Assembly (NCBI GenBank): GCA_000433115.1
Contig: FR892130.1
Span: 1 to 6,005 of the forward strand
Direction: 5' to 3'
Source: Ruminococcus sp. CAG:382
GTDB lineage: Bacteria > Bacillota > Clostridia > Oscillospirales > CAG-382
Length of the DNA: 6,005 bases
A program made the translations under genes and the position numbers. The notes under the pieces are model-generated. The model saw only the letters and a list, made by a program, of their open reading frames with translations. It was not told the DNA's origin and made no database searches. Positions 4,912 to 6,005 of this stretch are shown piece by piece. How positions within the stretch are numbered: the stretch's first letter is position 1; every line of letters begins with the position of its first letter.

Positions 4912-6005
4912 ATGGCAATTTTCAACAAGGATGTAGAGTGTGCCGACGCAGAGCAGCTCCGCAGAATACAGAACGAACGACTCATAAAGACCGTGGAACG
5001 CGCATACAATAACGTTCCGTTTTACAAAAGCAAATTCGATGAAATGGGCATAAAACCCGGCGATATCAAATCGATCGATGATATCTCGCTGTTGCCGTTC
5101 ACACTGAAGACAGACCTGCGCGACAACTATCCGTTCGGCCTCATCGCCGTCAGCCGCGACAAGCTCATGCGTATTCATGCTTCCAGCGGTACGACAGGCA
5201 GACCCACCGTCGTTGCATACACCAAAAACGATATCGATATCTGGTCGCGTTCTGCTGCCCGCGCTCTCGCCGCAGCAGGCACAACTCACGGCGATGTCGT
5301 CCAGATCGCATACGGATACGGTCTGTTTACCGGCGGTCTCGGACTGCACTACGGCACTGAATATCTCGGTGCAATAACCCTCCCCGTTTCGTCCGGCAAC
5401 ACAAAGCGCCAGATACAGCTCATGCAGGACTTCGGCTCAAATATCCTCGCCTGCACACCGTCATACGCACTCTATATCGGCGAAACGCTCCGTGAAGCGG
5501 GAGTTGACCCAAAAAAACTGCCGCTCAGAGCCGGTATATTCGGTGCGGAGCCGTGGACGGAGAATATGCGCAAAGAAATAGAACGTATGCTTGACATCAA
5601 GGCATATGATATATACGGACTCAGCGAGATTGCGGGTCCCGGCGTCGCCTTCGACTGCGAATGCCAGTGCGGACTGCACATAAACGAAGATTTCTTCTAT
5701 CCGGAAATAATCGATCCCGAAACCGGGAAAGTACTGCCCGACGGCGAAGTCGGCGAACTTGTTTTCACCTGCATCGGCAAAGAAGCCCTCCCGCTCATAC
5801 GCTACCGCACACGTGACATCGCCTCCCTCACACACGAAAAATGTGCCTGCGGCAGAACGCTTGTGCGCATGACAAAGCCCAAGGGAAGAAGCGACGATAT
5901 GCTCATCATCCGCGGCATAAACGTCTTCCCGTCGCAGGTCGAACACGTACTCACTGAGCTCGGACTCATCCCGAATTATCAGATCGTTGTTGACAGAAAA
6001 AACAA
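4912..6005 (+). CDS. paaK: Phenylacetate-CoA ligase (AMP-forming), C-terminus outside window
   Basis: In total 364 codons are open to the window edge; the family is usually about 430 residues, so roughly 65-70 are missing. This ANL-superfamily adenylating enzyme activates phenylacetate or related aryl acetates with ATP and CoA. Visible motifs are the P-loop-like ASSGTTGRPT (90-99), GAEPW (211-215), YGLSEI (235-240), RYRTRD (297-302) and GRSDDMLIIRGINVFP (325-340). Cysteines C249, C251, C253 with H256 and a later CACGR (311-315) match the probable structural metal site of anaerobe PaaK proteins. The lysine-bearing C-terminal subdomain lies largely outside the window. ATG 4912 is preceded by AAGGTG; an in-frame GTG at 4903 is a less likely start. 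Next to iorAB it probably links arylacetyl-CoA and free aryl acetates (phenylacetate, indoleacetate). Direction in vivo and substrate are inferred. Confidence 0.93.
   Translation, partial: MAIFNKDVECADAEQLRRIQNERLIKTVERAYNNVPFYKSKFDEMGIKPGDIKSIDDISLLPFTLKTDLRDNYPFGLIAVSRDKLMRIHASSGTTGRPTVVAYTKNDIDIWSRSAARALAAAGTTHGDVVQIAYGYGLFTGGLGLHYGTEYLGAITLPVSSGNTKRQIQLMQDFGSNILACTPSYALYIGETLREAGVDPKKLPLRAGIFGAEPWTENMRKEIERMLDIKAYDIYGLSEIAGPGVAFDCECQCGLHINEDFFYPEIIDPETGKVLPDGEVGELVFTCIGKEALPLIRYRTRDIASLTHEKCACGRTLVRMTKPKGRSDDMLIIRGINVFPSQVEHVLTELGLIPNYQIVVDRKN

Noticed and set aside
1..6005. CRISPR arrays, tRNA or rRNA genes, insertion sequences, phage or toxin-antitoxin genes
   Set aside because: I saw no regularly spaced repeats, structural RNA gene motifs, transposase motifs or terminal inverted repeats.

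Overview
The window looks like chromosomal DNA of a Gram-positive anaerobe, most likely a gut-type member of the Clostridia. The evidence is a cell-surface protein ending in an SPQTG sortase signal, strong Shine-Dalgarno sites, two near-consensus sigma-A promoters, and an indolepyruvate:ferredoxin oxidoreductase operon. Base composition looks mid-range throughout. I see no sign of mobile DNA, and the species cannot be named from this sequence.

The left third (1-2440) is one transcription unit on the minus strand. A consensus promoter (TTGACA, 17 bp, TATAAT; 2439-2411) drives a leader of about 300 nt. This leader contains a compact cobalamin (B12) riboswitch (about 2390-2250) followed by an intrinsic terminator (2151-2118) placed directly before the first ribosome binding site. 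Behind it lie three tightly packed or overlapping genes. The first is a 93-residue basic protein resembling the homing-endonuclease-associated (HNH_repeat) DNA-binding module. The second is a secreted, SPQTG-anchored protein with a DUF4430/transcobalamin beta-domain-like region carrying a dockerin-like calcium loop. The third, cut by the window edge, is a secreted alpha/alpha-barrel protein with prenyltransferase-like repeats, a fold shared with the alpha domain of transcobalamin and intrinsic factor. Together they suggest a B12-repressed surface cobalamin-capture system that uses the two fold types of animal B12 carriers. This is the most interesting part of the window.

The region 2105-2575 has no gene. 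It holds the riboswitch leader and two divergent promoters about 75 bp apart.

The right part (2513-6005) is a plus-strand operon from its own promoter (TTGAAT, 17 bp, TATAAT): iorA, iorB and a paaK-like phenylacetate-CoA ligase truncated by the window end. IorAB oxidatively decarboxylates aryl pyruvates from aromatic amino acid transamination to arylacetyl-CoA, reducing ferredoxin. The PaaK-like enzyme interconverts aryl acetates and their CoA esters. This is a common aromatic amino acid fermentation module and shows no direct link to the B12 operon.
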